A DNA stretch of 64,000 nucleotides from Burkholderia humptydooensis (GTDB taxonomy: Bacteria > Pseudomonadota > Gammaproteobacteria > Burkholderiales > Burkholderiaceae). The notes below the pieces were generated by a model, which did no database searches, was not told where the DNA came from, and saw only the letters and a list, made by a program, of their open reading frames with translations. This document shows positions 1-10,843 of this stretch, piece by piece. Location: positions 1,736,001 to 1,800,000 of the forward strand of contig NZ_CP013382.1 of the NCBI RefSeq assembly GCF_001513745.1. Reading direction: 5' to 3'. Every line of letters begins with the position of its first letter. Positions within the stretch are counted from its first letter, which is position 1. A program made the position numbers and the translations under genes.

Positions 1-241
1 AACGCACGATGCCCGCGTCCGGCTTGCGCAGCCCGGTGAGAATCGACACGAGCGTCGACTTGCCCGCGCCGTTGCGCCCGACGAGCGCGTGCGACTCGCC
101 CGGCCGCACGCACAGATCGACGTCCGCGAGCGCGGTGTGCGGGCCGAAGCGCTTGGTGACGGCGCGCGCCTCGACGACGGGCGCGCCGCCGCACGCGGCA
201 GCGGCGGCAGTGACATCGGCGGTGGCGGCGGTCGCGTTCAT
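1..241 (-). CDS. Sugar ABC transporter ATP-binding protein (N-terminal part)
   Basis: Only the first 80 codons lie in the window; the rest runs off the left edge. After an Ala-rich leader the translation reads [16 protein letters not shown], then a Walker A motif GRNGAGKST and the [12 protein letters not shown] segment typical of the first ATPase half of ribose/xylose-type importers (CUT2 family). It would energise uptake of the sugar bound by the adjacent periplasmic protein. The ATG overlaps the TGA of that upstream gene (ATGA, 4 bp), so the two are translationally coupled. Which sugar is moved cannot be told from this fragment. Confidence 0.9.
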   Translation of the reverse strand, partial: MNATAATADVTAAAAACGGAPVVEARAVTKRFGPHTALADVDLCVRPGESHALVGRNGAGKSTLVSILTGLRKPDAGIVR

Positions 242-1251
242 TTGATCGTGTTGCCCCACAGGCTCTTGTCGTCGACGTTCGCCTTCGTCACGAGCGGCGC
301 CGGCAACTGGTCTTCGAGAATGCCCGGCGCGCGCTGCACGATCACGCTGCCGTGATCGGTCGGCCCCGGCCTGAACGTCTGGCCGGCGAGCGCCGCCTTG
401 ATGTAGAAGAGCCCGTAGCGCGCGTACAGGTCGGCGGGCTGCGACACGGTGGCGTCGATGTCGCCGCGGCGGATCGCTTCGTATTCCTGCGGGATGCCGT
501 CGTTGCTGACGATCACGACGTGCTTCGCGTCGCCCGCCGGATACAGCATCTGCTTGCGGCGCAGCGTTTGCAGCGTCGGCGACAGATAGACGCCGCCCGC
601 CTGCATGTAGATGCCCTTCACGTCCGGATTCGCGGTCAGCAGGCTGTCGAGCGCGGTCGCGGCGACGTCGCCCTTCCACGCGGCCGGGATCTCGAGCACC
701 TGCAGGTGCGGATAGCCCTTCATGCACGCGCGGAACGCCTCCGAGCGGTCGCGGCCGTTCACCGACGCGAGATCGCCCATGATCTGCACGACCTTGCCCG
801 CCTGCACGTGCTCGCCGAGGTACTTGCAGGCCTTCTCGCCGTATGCGCGGTTGTCGGCGCGCACGACCATCGCGACCTTGCCCTGCGTCGGCGCGACGTC
901 GACCGCGACGACGCTCACCTTGCGCGCGGCCGCCGCGTCGAGCGCGCGGCCGATCGCCGCCGAATCGAGCGGCCCGACGACGATCCCCTTCGCGCCGAGA
1001 TTCAGCAGGGTGGTCATGTCCGTGATCTGCTGCGCGGGATCGCCGTTCGAATTGACGGGCGCGAGCGCATCGATCTGCATGTCCTTCGCGTAATGCAGCA
1101 GATAGTTGTTGTACGACTGCCAGAACGGCGAAGTCAGCAAAGGCAGGTCGAGCCCGACCTTGCCCGTGTCCGCGCCCGCCGGCGCGGCGGCGATCGCGCC
1201 CGCCAGCGCGACGCACCCGGCGAGCGCTCGCCCGCGATTGATCCACGTCAT
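238..1251 (-). CDS. Periplasmic sugar-binding protein of an ABC importer
   Basis: A 337-residue protein of the Peripla_BP_4 (ribose-binding-like) family. A signal peptide ([18 protein letters not shown]..., cut near APAGAD) precedes the [18 protein letters not shown] start of the first lobe; VVGPLDSAA and [16 protein letters not shown] are typical hinge and second-lobe segments. It should capture a monosaccharide or polyol in the periplasm for the ATPase encoded next, whose start codon overlaps its stop. The start is supported by a strong AAAGGAGG 5 bases upstream. An IclR regulator is divergent about 180 bp away and is the likely controller. The exact ligand is unknown; arabinose is less likely because a dedicated AraF lies further right. 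Confidence 0.88.
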   Translation of the reverse strand: MTWINRGRALAGCVALAGAIAAAPAGADTGKVGLDLPLLTSPFWQSYNNYLLHYAKDMQIDALAPVNSNGDPAQQITDMTTLLNLGAKGIVVGPLDSAAIGRALDAAAARKVSVVAVDVAPTQGKVAMVVRADNRAYGEKACKYLGEHVQAGKVVQIMGDLASVNGRDRSEAFRACMKGYPHLQVLEIPAAWKGDVAATALDSLLTANPDVKGIYMQAGGVYLSPTLQTLRRKQMLYPAGDAKHVVIVSNDGIPQEYEAIRRGDIDATVSQPADLYARYGLFYIKAALAGQTFRPGPTDHGSVIVQRAPGILEDQLPAPLVTKANVDDKSLWGNTIK

Positions 1252-1429
1252 GCCTGCCTCCTTTCCTCTGATGTTTGTCGGCCCGGCGTGCGGACCGTTG
1301 CCATATGTTCATTGGCGAAATTATTATTTATATACGGACTTTTTGAAGTCAAGGAGACCGTGGCGCAGAATGACTGCGTATTTTCCCTATCCCTGTCCTC
1401 ACCCCTATCCGACGCACCCGATCGCCAAC

Positions 1430-2254
1430 ATGAACGCCAGGAAACCACGACCGGCCGGCCCCGCCGACGAACCGCAGGATCTCGACGATGCGGACCGCTA
1501 CCGCGCGCCGGCGCTCGACAAGGGGCTCGACATCCTCGAGCTGCTGTCCGAACGCAAGGATGGCTTGACGCGCACGGAGATCACGAAGGAGCTCGGCCGC
1601 AACGCGAGCGAGATCTATCGGATGCTCGAGCGGCTCGTCGCGCGCCAGTACGTGATCCGCTCGCCGGGCGGCGACCGTTATTCGCTGAGCCTGAAGCTGT
1701 ATGCGCTCGCGCACCGGCACCCGCCGATGCACCGGCTGATCGCCGAGGCGCTGCCGCCGATGCAGCGCTTCGCGGACGCGGCCGAGCAGTCGTGCCATCT
1801 GTCCGTCTACGATCGGGGCAACCTGCTCGTGATCGCGCAGGTCGACGGGCCCGGCATCTGGGGGATGTCGGTGAAGCTCGGCTCGCGTGTCGGGCTCATC
1901 GACACCGCGTCGGGCCACGCGATGCTCGCGTTCCAGTCCGCCGAGCAGCGCGCGCACATGCTCGCCGAGCACACGAAGGTGAAAGGCGAGCAGCCGCTCG
2001 CCGCGCGCAATCTCGACGCGCGCCTCGACGCGATCCGCGCGGCCGGACACGTGCAGCAGGACAGCCGCCAGATGTTCGGCGTCACCGACGTCACCTACCC
2101 GATCCTCGGCCCGGCGGGCCAGGCGATCGCCGTGCTCACGTGCCCGTACATCCGCCGGATCGACGCGTACGTCGCGCCGCAGCTTGACGAGGTCGTCGCG
2201 CTGCTGCACGCGACGGCGGCGCGGTTGTCGATGGTCGGCGAGGCAGCCGTGTGA
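1430..2254 (+). CDS. IclR-family transcriptional regulator
   Basis: A 274-residue protein if started at MNARKPRP; an in-frame ATG about 60 bases upstream (MTAYFPYP) is possible but gives an atypical Pro/Tyr-rich leader. Residues about 20-85 form the IclR winged helix (ALDKGLDILELLSERKDGLTR, EITKELGRNASEIYRMLERL). The C-terminal two thirds is the effector domain, with LVIAQVDGPGIWGMSVKLGS and DTASGHAMLAFQ. IclR proteins act as ligand-responsive dimeric repressors or activators of neighbouring catabolic genes. It is divergent from the sugar ABC operon and probably controls it. The ligand cannot be read from sequence. Confidence 0.9.
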   Translation: MNARKPRPAGPADEPQDLDDADRYRAPALDKGLDILELLSERKDGLTRTEITKELGRNASEIYRMLERLVARQYVIRSPGGDRYSLSLKLYALAHRHPPMHRLIAEALPPMQRFADAAEQSCHLSVYDRGNLLVIAQVDGPGIWGMSVKLGSRVGLIDTASGHAMLAFQSAEQRAHMLAEHTKVKGEQPLAARNLDARLDAIRAAGHVQQDSRQMFGVTDVTYPILGPAGQAIAVLTCPYIRRIDAYVAPQLDEVVALLHATAARLSMVGEAAV

Positions 2255-2345
2255 CGATCGCGCCGGCGCGGCCGGGCCGCGGGGCCGCGCGGTCAGTCGG
2301 TCAAACCGGCGGCGGATCGCCGAGCCACCTCTCAGGCAGGCAAGG

Positions 2346-2540
2346 TCAGTCGGAATTCGTGGGGGGCCGCAACGGGTTGGCCAAGCAGCGGTCTGTCAGA
2401 TAGAAGCGCTGCATGAATGCAGCAGGCGATCGATAATCGAGATGCGCCTGCGTGCGTTGCCGGCTGTGGAAGATCTCGATGTATCCGCGGATCGCGGAAA
2501 GCGCCATCGGCAGCGCCGTAAAGCTCGATACGAGGAACCG
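2346..2540 (-). pseudogene. IS3-family transposase remnant (C-terminal end)
   Basis: The minus-strand translation contains ALSAIRGYIEIFHSRQRTQ, then HLDYRSPAAF. This is the conserved end of the DDE integrase of IS3-family transposase OrfB (usual form: YIE.FYN.QR......L.Y.SP..F). Only about 60 codons are left; nothing before them looks like the catalytic DDE core, and no second IS end is recognisable. It is a dead scrap between the IclR gene and the autotransporter gene, showing that the left flank of the adhesin locus once received an insertion. Confidence 0.75.
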
Positions 2541-2624
2541 CGGAGCGACATGCCCTGCCCGGGCATGTCGCTCATCGAACACAAGCCAGGTCCGACCGAA
2601 TCGTTCCTGACGACGCGGCTTCGC

Positions 2625-5600
2625 TCAGAACTGATAGCCCGCGCCCACCACCGCGCCGAAGTCCGAACGGCTGTTGCCCGTCACCGATGCCTTCACCACC
2701 CACTTGTTGTTTTCGGTCACGTAGCTGTAGCCGGCCGCGAAACCCTGCTGGCCGTGATAGTTCGCCGTCGCGGCCGACACCATCGAACGGCCCGCGCCGG
2801 TCGGTTGCGGCAACCCGGCCACCGCCATCGCCGACGCAACGCCGCCGTACATGTCTTTCTTCAGGTCGTTGAACGAGTTGTACACCTGACCGATGCGCTG
2901 ATCCGTATAAGCCTTCGCATCCGATCTGGCCGACTGGACGTTGTCGTTCAACTGCTGAACGTTGACGGCGTCGGTCGGGGCCGTGCCGGCCGCGACGTTC
3001 GTGACCTGGCGTTCGTTGCCCTTCGCGCCGACCGAGAACGAATTGTCGCGATCCGCGACCGAGCCTTGACCGACTGCGACCGAATTCTTGCCGCTCGCCG
3101 TCGCCGTCGAGCCGAACGAACCCGCCTCCGCGCGCGCGATCCAGTTCGTGTTCGCATCGGTCGCCGTCGCCCTGACCCTTTCGTTGTCCGCAACGTTCTT
3201 CAGCGCGCTGTTCAACTGGCCGACGTTGACGGCATCGTTGTTGTTGACGCCCGCGGCAACGCCCGTCAGAACGCGGTCGCCCGACGTGCCGGAGAAATTC
3301 ACCGACGTGCCGCCCGTGTCCTTGCCGACCGTGATCGGGCTGCCCGCGTCTTGCTGCTGCACCAGACCGGCCTTGCCGTTCGCAACATCGTCCACCTTGT
3401 TTTCGATGTGGGTCACGCGGTTATCGAGATTGTTGATCGCCTGCGTGTTTTGCGAGACTTGCTGATTCGTCGCATACAGTTGCGAACCGTTCACCGCCTG
3501 GGTGCTGTCGGCCGACAATTTGCCCGCCGCGACGTTGTTGATCACGACCGGCCCCGAGCCGTTGCCGACGAGCGTCACCGAGTTCAGGCGCGCGCCCGTC
3601 GTCGGATCGACATCGTATTGGACGGCGTTTTTCGTGCCTTCCTGCACCGCGCCCGCCACCTTGTCGTTCAACTGCTTCACGTTCACGGCGTCGGTATCCG
3701 CGATGCCGGTTGCGACATTTTTCAGTTGTACCGGCGCCGACTTGTCGCCGCCCGCGAACGTGACGGTGTTCAGACGCGTCGAGCCATCGGCGCTGTAATC
3801 GTACTGAACAGCGCGCGAAGCCTTGCTGTCCACGCCGCTCAGGTCGCCCTTGAGCGCATTCAACTGCTGGCCGTTCACCGCGTCGGTGCTCGTGTCGGAA
3901 ATCTCGCCCGGCGCGACGTTCGTGATTTTCTGCGGCGAAGCCGAGCCATGCGAGGCATCGTATGCGCCGAGCGTCGAATTCCACTGCAACGCGTCTTGCT
4001 TGAGCGCCGAAATGTCGGTCGTGTTGTTCGCGATGTTCGTCACGTTCTGCGTCACGCGGCCATCGATCGCGGTGACTTGATCGCCGAGTTTCGTCACGTT
4101 GCCGCTGATGTTGCTGATGCTCGCTTCGGTCGCGCCGACGCGTTGATTCGTCGCGTACAGTTGCGCGCCGTTCACGGCGTCGGCGCTGGTTGCGTTCAGC
4201 GCGCCCGCCGCGACGTTGGTGATCGTCACCGCGCCCGGCTGACCGCCGGCGAGCGTGATCGAATTCAGGCGATCGCCTTGCGCGCCCGTGTCGTACACGA
4301 CCGCATTCTTCGTCGCGCCGCCGATTTGACCGTTGATCTGGTCTTGCACGCTCTTCAGTTGCGCGCCATTGATCGCATCCGTGCTCGTAGCGGAAATGTC
4401 GCCCGCCGCCACGTTCGTGATTTTCTGCGCGGCGCCGCTGCCGTGAGAAGCGTCGTACGCGCCGGCCGACTTCGACCATTGCAGCGCGTCTTGCTGCAAC
4501 GCGCCGATTTGGGTCGTGTTGTTCGTCACGCGCTGATCGAGGTTGTCGATCTGCGTGGACAGATCGCCCGTCGCTTTCGACAGTTGGCCGACGTTCACGG
4601 CGTCCATTGCATCCTTGCCGTCCGCGACGTTTTTCAGCGCGACGGCCTGCGACGCGCCGACACCGCCGAGCGTCACCGATTGCTTGCCCGCGTCGTCGTA
4701 CTTCACCGACAGCTTGTCGGACGCTTGCAGGTTCGTGATGTCCGTCGCGTTCTGCGCGACCTGTTGATTCGTCGCGTACAGTTGCGAGCCGTTCACGGCA
4801 TCGCTGCTGTCGGCCGACAGCTTGCCGGCCGCGACATTCGTCACGGTCGTGCCGTTCGCCCCTTGCAGCGTCACCTTGTCGAAACCTTCCGCGCCGTCGT
4901 ATTTCACGTTGCGCTTGTCGGCGGCCTGCAGATTCGACACGTCGGCTTGCGTGCCGACGAGACTCGTGCTCAGGTTCGTGACGTTCGCATTCGTCTGACT
5001 GAGCGATGTGCTCAAATTGGTCACGTTGCCTTGCAGATTCGCGATGTTCGTCACGGCCGACGACAGCGACGATTGAATCGGCGAAATCGCGCCGTCGAGC
5101 TGACCGACGTTCACCGCATCGTGCGCGTCCTTGCCGTCCGCGACGCCCTGGATCGTGGTGCCGTTCGCGCCCTTGAGCGTAATCGACGATTTGTCGGCGC
5201 CATCGTATTTCACCGAGAGCGCGTCCGACGCCTGCAGATTCGTGATGTTGCTCGTAGCCGTGGAAAGCGACGTATTGATGTTCGCGATCTGGCCGCCGAT
5301 CGTCGTGCCGAGGTTCGTGACGTTCGTATTCGTCTGGTCGATCTGGCCTTGCAGACCGCTGTTGACGTTCTTCAACTGCTGAACGTTCACGGCGTCCGTA
5401 TCGGCCGCGCCCGCTGCGACGTTTTTCAGTTGACGCTCGTGAGCGAGCGAGCCGAACGACACGGCGCCGCCGACAGGCGCCGCCGTGCCGCCGAAAACCG
5501 GCGTGCCGCCGTTGTTCGCCCCCGCCGCACCCGAGCCGATCGCGATCTGATCGTCTCCGTTCGTCACCGCACCTGCGCCGATTGCGATGGCGCGCTTGCC

Positions 5601-6200
5601 TGCCGCGCGCGTTTGCGTGGTTGCGTCGTACGTTGCGCCGCCCGACACGCCATCGTTGCCGCCACCGACCGCCGAACCGATCGCGATCGACTGCGAATCC
5701 TGCGCGAGCGCCGAATGGCCGAGCGCGATGCTGCGGTCGCCCTTCGCATCCGCGACGTTGCCGAGGGCCATCGAAAAATCGCCGAGCGCCGCCGATTGGC
5801 GGCCCACCGCGAGCGACGTATTGCCCGCCGCGACCGCCACCGTGCCGATTGCCGTTGCCGAATTCGCGAGCGACTGCGCGCCGACGCCTACGGCGATCGC
5901 GCCGCCGCCGCCGGTGCCCCCCTTGCTGTTCGCGTTCGACTGGTCGCCGATCGCAATGCCGGCCACCCCGGCTTTCGCGTTGGTCCCTGCACTGTAGCTC
6001 GAGCTGCTCACCGCGACATAATTTCCGCTCTTCGTTGCGACGCAGAGCGGGTTCGTGCCGTCGATGCATTGACCGCTGAGTGCGTTGTCCGGGTTGCCGC
6101 GATCCACGAAGTTGGCTTGAGCGTGGGCGGCTCCCGAGGCGAGAAGACCCGTGCCCGCGAACATCGTCGTGACGATCATCGAAATGTGTTTCTTCTTCAT
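2625..6200 (-). CDS. Trimeric autotransporter adhesin (YadA/Hia-like)
   Basis: A 1191-residue surface protein. Residues 1-28 are a signal peptide ending GAAHAQ. Residues about 65-230 are a YadA-type head of short repeats such as AIAIG, SMALGNVA and SIALGHSA. The long middle is a stalk with many neck motifs (DAVNVQQL, DAVNVGQL, DAVNGSQLYATNQ) separated by coiled-coil stretches. The last 70 or so residues are the YadA anchor, ending in the beta-barrel signature AAGYSYVTENNKW and a terminal Phe. Such proteins trimerise, insert the anchor in the outer membrane and mediate adhesion or serum resistance. The length is mid-range for the family. GGAG lies 9 bases before the ATG. It is transcribed alone. 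Which of the named Burkholderia autotransporters (Bpa/Boa) it corresponds to was not decided. Confidence 0.95.
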   Translation of the reverse strand: MKKKHISMIVTTMFAGTGLLASGAAHAQANFVDRGNPDNALSGQCIDGTNPLCVATKSGNYVAVSSSSYSAGTNAKAGVAGIAIGDQSNANSKGGTGGGGAIAVGVGAQSLANSATAIGTVAVAAGNTSLAVGRQSAALGDFSMALGNVADAKGDRSIALGHSALAQDSQSIAIGSAVGGGNDGVSGGATYDATTQTRAAGKRAIAIGAGAVTNGDDQIAIGSGAAGANNGGTPVFGGTAAPVGGAVSFGSLAHERQLKNVAAGAADTDAVNVQQLKNVNSGLQGQIDQTNTNVTNLGTTIGGQIANINTSLSTATSNITNLQASDALSVKYDGADKSSITLKGANGTTIQGVADGKDAHDAVNVGQLDGAISPIQSSLSSAVTNIANLQGNVTNLSTSLSQTNANVTNLSTSLVGTQADVSNLQAADKRNVKYDGAEGFDKVTLQGANGTTVTNVAAGKLSADSSDAVNGSQLYATNQQVAQNATDITNLQASDKLSVKYDDAGKQSVTLGGVGASQAVALKNVADGKDAMDAVNVGQLSKATGDLSTQIDNLDQRVTNNTTQIGALQQDALQWSKSAGAYDASHGSGAAQKITNVAAGDISATSTDAINGAQLKSVQDQINGQIGGATKNAVVYDTGAQGDRLNSITLAGGQPGAVTITNVAAGALNATSADAVNGAQLYATNQRVGATEASISNISGNVTKLGDQVTAIDGRVTQNVTNIANNTTDISALKQDALQWNSTLGAYDASHGSASPQKITNVAPGEISDTSTDAVNGQQLNALKGDLSGVDSKASRAVQYDYSADGSTRLNTVTFAGGDKSAPVQLKNVATGIADTDAVNVKQLNDKVAGAVQEGTKNAVQYDVDPTTGARLNSVTLVGNGSGPVVINNVAAGKLSADSTQAVNGSQLYATNQQVSQNTQAINNLDNRVTHIENKVDDVANGKAGLVQQQDAGSPITVGKDTGGTSVNFSGTSGDRVLTGVAAGVNNNDAVNVGQLNSALKNVADNERVRATATDANTNWIARAEAGSFGSTATASGKNSVAVGQGSVADRDNSFSVGAKGNERQVTNVAAGTAPTDAVNVQQLNDNVQSARSDAKAYTDQRIGQVYNSFNDLKKDMYGGVASAMAVAGLPQPTGAGRSMVSAATANYHGQQGFAAGYSYVTENNKWVVKASVTGNSRSDFGAVVGAGYQF

Positions 6201-7566
6201 GCTTTCTTCTCCGTTCTACGTAGCGTCTGGTTAATTAAGAACTACTAACTTGCTGAACTGCATGTCGATCACGAGTCCGACAATGGACGAACGCGAATCG
6301 CATTCCGCGCACATCGACACTCGCGCCGATGCGCGCGGCCATCGGTCTGAGGGCGTCGATCATTGAGGCACGGGCCGCCAACTCCGGACCGTGCGGCATT
6401 TCCGCCGGAAGGTCCGGCCGCCTATCGCCCGGAGGCTTGCCTTTCCGGTAACAAATCCTCTTGAATCAGGTACGCATATGATTTTTCAAAAAATAGCCAC
6501 GGCATCGAATACATCAGCCGACACGATTTTAAAAATCATAAAATCCGGATATTCAGATCACGGTCGATTTTCATCACCCCATGCGAATCACGCACCTTCC
6601 GCCTTCGATATTGAGCAGCCGATAAATAGAGATGAATCAGCGCGCGCCAATCCCTCGGCATCAATCCGATTTCATCAGGCCCCTTTCATTTAAGTTCATT
6701 TCCGGACTGCGGCGCCGCCACTTACACCCTTTATCCGCCCGAGTAAGTTCGGCATCTAACTTTCGGGCAGATTATGAAACAGCAACCATCAGGAGCAAAG
6801 GCATCATTGTTTATAAATTGTCAAATTCTCATTCATTCCCCTCTCCTTTAAAATCTTTAATACTTAATGTTTTCCAAATAGGAAAAATACTTTTCCAGAG
6901 CGGATCGCATGAAATTGATGTCACGCGACATACCGGGCAGAAATCCCGGATACCCCAGAACACTCGACCAGCAGGGAACCAGTGGCGAACGGCCATCACG
7001 ATGAGCGACACGCTCGACAAGCCTCACCGGCAACGGCGTTTTTGCCTTGCCGCGAAAGCTGAAGATTCGACGCGCCCGTGCCGATGCCGCCCGTATAACC
7101 GGTCACGGTCACGCGCGAGAAACGCTTGCGGCATTGCTGATTCGGCGGATAAGCGAGCTTCAAGAACATGCGTGTAGCGCGGTTATTCGGATCGCCAAAT
7201 CTCTTTTTTGGCGGAAATATTCTTTTCTGGCGCGAACATCATCAACATATTTCAAAAGCGTGCCGAATTCCGGCCGACTGAAATATCAAATAAATTCAAA
7301 TCGAGCCAAAATCGTCACCGCCAAAATAGAACCGTGATACGGTTCGAGACGTTTCATCGCGGCCGTCCGGTCTTGCGGTGCTTGCCCGCCGCCGCCCCGC
7401 TCTCTGCCTGGACAGGCAGCGCGGCAGGACGACTGGGACGGGATACCCCCAAGCGTCAGTTTCGTCAGCTTATAATTTTCTGCGCCGATGTTTTGCCCCA
7501 ATGGAGCCGGCGGAACGCGGCGCCCGCAGACCAACTAAATCAGACCATTCCGATTCGTTCGCAACC
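6201..7566. other. Long AT-rich gene-free interval
   Basis: No credible gene was found in these roughly 1.37 kb. From about 6460 to 7340 the base composition drops sharply compared with the surrounding sequence, with runs such as ttttaaaaatcataaa and tttatccgcc. Open frames here lack family resemblance, ribosome-binding sites and the usual third-position GC bias. The left part (6201-6300) should hold the autotransporter promoter and the right part the promoter of the two-component pair. The composition suggests acquired or xenogeneically silenced DNA, or a large regulatory region. Confidence 0.5.
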
Positions 7567-8392
<826 letters not shown>

Positions 8393-8400
<8 letters not shown>

Positions 8401-10786
8401 CCTACGCGGGCCTTGCGGCCGTGCGCGTCACGTCGCGCTGTTGATTCTGCTGGCCGCATGCCTCACGTGGATGACGGCACGCGCTGCGACGGCCGAAAGC
8501 CCGGCGCGACTGGACGGCATATCGATCTTCGAGGACCCCACGGCCGCGATGCCGGTCGATCGGGTGCTTGCGCGCCTCTCGAACGCGCAGGGCGGCTTTT
8601 TGCCGGCAACGCGAGCGCGGCTCAATCCGGGGTTTTCCCGGTCTGCGTGGTGGCTGCGCGTCACGCTCGTCAATCGCGACAGCGCCGAGCATCCGCTCGT
8701 GCTGGCACTGCGCGATGCGCGTATCGACCAGGCGGATTTCTATATCTTCCGGAACGGACGATGGACGCTCGGCGCACGCTTCCCTTCGCATGACGCCGAT
8801 GCAGGCGGAATGCCGCCGCGGTATCCGACGCTCGACACGACGCTGCTTGCCGGCGAAAGAATTCCCGTCCTGGTGCGAGTCACGTCCCGCAAGACATTGC
8901 GGCTGGCGCCGGCGGTGTTCACCCGTGCAGCGTGGCACGCCCACGAGGTGCGCGCCGCCATGTGGAATTTCGGCCTGTTCGGCGGGCTGCTGGCGCTCGT
9001 ATGGTGCGCGCTGCTGATCGGCTTCTTTTCCCGCAGCACCGCGTTCTATCTGCTCGCCGCCTTATGCCTCGGCACGACGCTGTTCGAGGCGGCATTCCGC
9101 GGCTATACGCGGGCGTATTTATGGCCCGATGCGCCCGAGTGGTCGGCGCGCAGCGAAACGCTGTTTGCGTATTTTTCCCTTGCGCTCTTCATCGTGTTCG
9201 TCTTGAAGATCGCGAGAGGCGAGAAGGTCGACATGCCGGTGCAGGCCGCGTATGTGGCGATGCTGTGCCTCCAGTGCATCGGAATGGCGGGCGCCGCGCT
9301 CGGCGATCTCCTGGTCTTCGCCCGGTTCTGCCTGCAACTGAACATCGCATTCGCCGTCCTGAACGTCTGCACCGCGCTGCTGCTTGCCCGACGCGGCACC
9401 CCGACCGGCCGTCTGATGCTGGTCACGATCGGCTTCGCCCTCTTCAACTTCCTGATTCGGGTCGTCGACGGGATGGATGCGATGCCGCCGGCGCTGTCAT
9501 GGCTCAGATCCGACATTTACCCCAATCCCGTCATCGCGATCATCGGTCTCGCCACGCATCTGATGGTTCTGGCCGCCTGGATCAACCACGTGGGGCGTCA
9601 ACGCACCGAGGCGAGAAAGCGCCTCGAACACTGGCAGCTCACGGAGCAGGACCGCCTGCGGGACGAAGTCGCGAAGCGCACGGTCGCGCTCAACGAAGCG
9701 CTGCATCAGGCGCAAACCAACATGCAGCAGAAAATCGAGACGCTCGGGTATGTCAGCCACGATCTGCGCGCGCCGCTGTCGACGATCAACGGGTATTCGA
9801 AGCTCCTGCTGCAAAGCGCAACGTCGAGCCAGTCCCGGCTGATCCAGTCCATCGACCGAAGCATCCGCTATCAGCTCGCGCTGATCGACGAGCTGCTCGC
9901 ATATACGAAGGCCGAACTCCAGCCGCTCGCCCTTTCCCCCGAGGCCACGGATTTGCCCGGGCTGCTGGACGACATCGGCGGCTACGCCGTCGCGCTCTGC
10001 GCGCAGCAGGAAAACCGGTTCGTCTATCAGCCGCTGACGCCGCTGCCCCAAACGCTCGAAATCGACGGAATCCGTCTCCAGCAGGTATTGCTCAACCTGC
10101 TTTCCAACGCATCAAAATTCACGCGCAAGGGTGTCGTCACGCTCTCTGCCCATGCGCGCCGGCAAGCCGATGGCTACCGCATCGGCATCGAAATCACCGA
10201 CACGGGCATCGGGATCGATCTCACGGAACGCGCCGACATCTTCCGCGCCTATCAGCAGGTCCACGTCGTCAACGGCGGCACCGGGCTCGGTCTGTTCATC
10301 GCGCAGCGCATCGTGAGGGCCATGAATGGCGAGCTGGCCGTCTCCAGCCAGCCAGGTGTCGGAACGTCGTTCTCATTCGAGATCGCCGCGCCCGCCGTCG
10401 GGCACGCGCTCGTCTCTCCGGCGGCGCGTCCGGGGCCGTCGCAGCCGGACGCCGACGCGGAGCATGCCCCCGCTTCACGCGCGCCTCGCCATCCGTGCGC
10501 CGAGGCGCTCGACGAACTGGGCCGACTGGCCAGGGATGGCCGCCTCACGGATATCGAGGACTGGATCGGCCGATATGCGCACGATCCCGGCTATGCGGCC
10601 TTCTTGCAGGAAGTGCGAGAGCACGTCGACGCGCTGGATTTCCAGCGAATCGAGGCGCGGGTGGATGCGTTGCGACACGCAGGCGAGCCGGGCCCGCCCC
10701 CCGCCGCCGAAACGCAGGCCGCCGCGCATGCGCGGCCGGCATCCAGGCGCACGCTGAACCCCGCGGAAGACGGCTGCGCCGGATGA
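8393..10786 (+). CDS. Sensor histidine kinase with 7TMR-DISM input domain
   Basis: A 797-residue membrane kinase. An N-terminal signal/anchor is followed by a periplasmic 7TMR-DISMED2-like beta-sandwich (residues about 40-185, with GFSRSAWWLRVTLVNRD), a block of seven hydrophobic helices (about 190-400) and a short coiled coil. The HisKA domain has the phospho-His at about H456 (GYVSHDLRAPLSTINGY). The HATPase domain follows with LLNLLSNASKFT, DTGIGID and GGTGLGLFIAQRI. About 100 further residues of unclear function form the tail. DISMED2 domains are generally thought to bind carbohydrates. It overlaps the response-regulator gene by 8 bp, so the pair is one coupled two-component system. An earlier in-frame start would run through the regulator gene and was rejected. 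Confidence 0.9.
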
Positions 10787-10843
10787 ACGGCGTTGCCGCT
10801 CGATGCGGCGGCGCATCGCCGGCACGCCCGTCACCGCGGCTCG

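Noticed and set aside
2184..6248. 1354-codon plus-strand open frame
   Set aside because: It is antisense to the trimeric autotransporter; its translation is Arg/Asp/Val-rich shadow with no family resemblance.
6632..7177. 181-codon ORF in the AT-rich islet
   Set aside because: No ribosome-binding site, no family resemblance and irregular composition; more likely chance.
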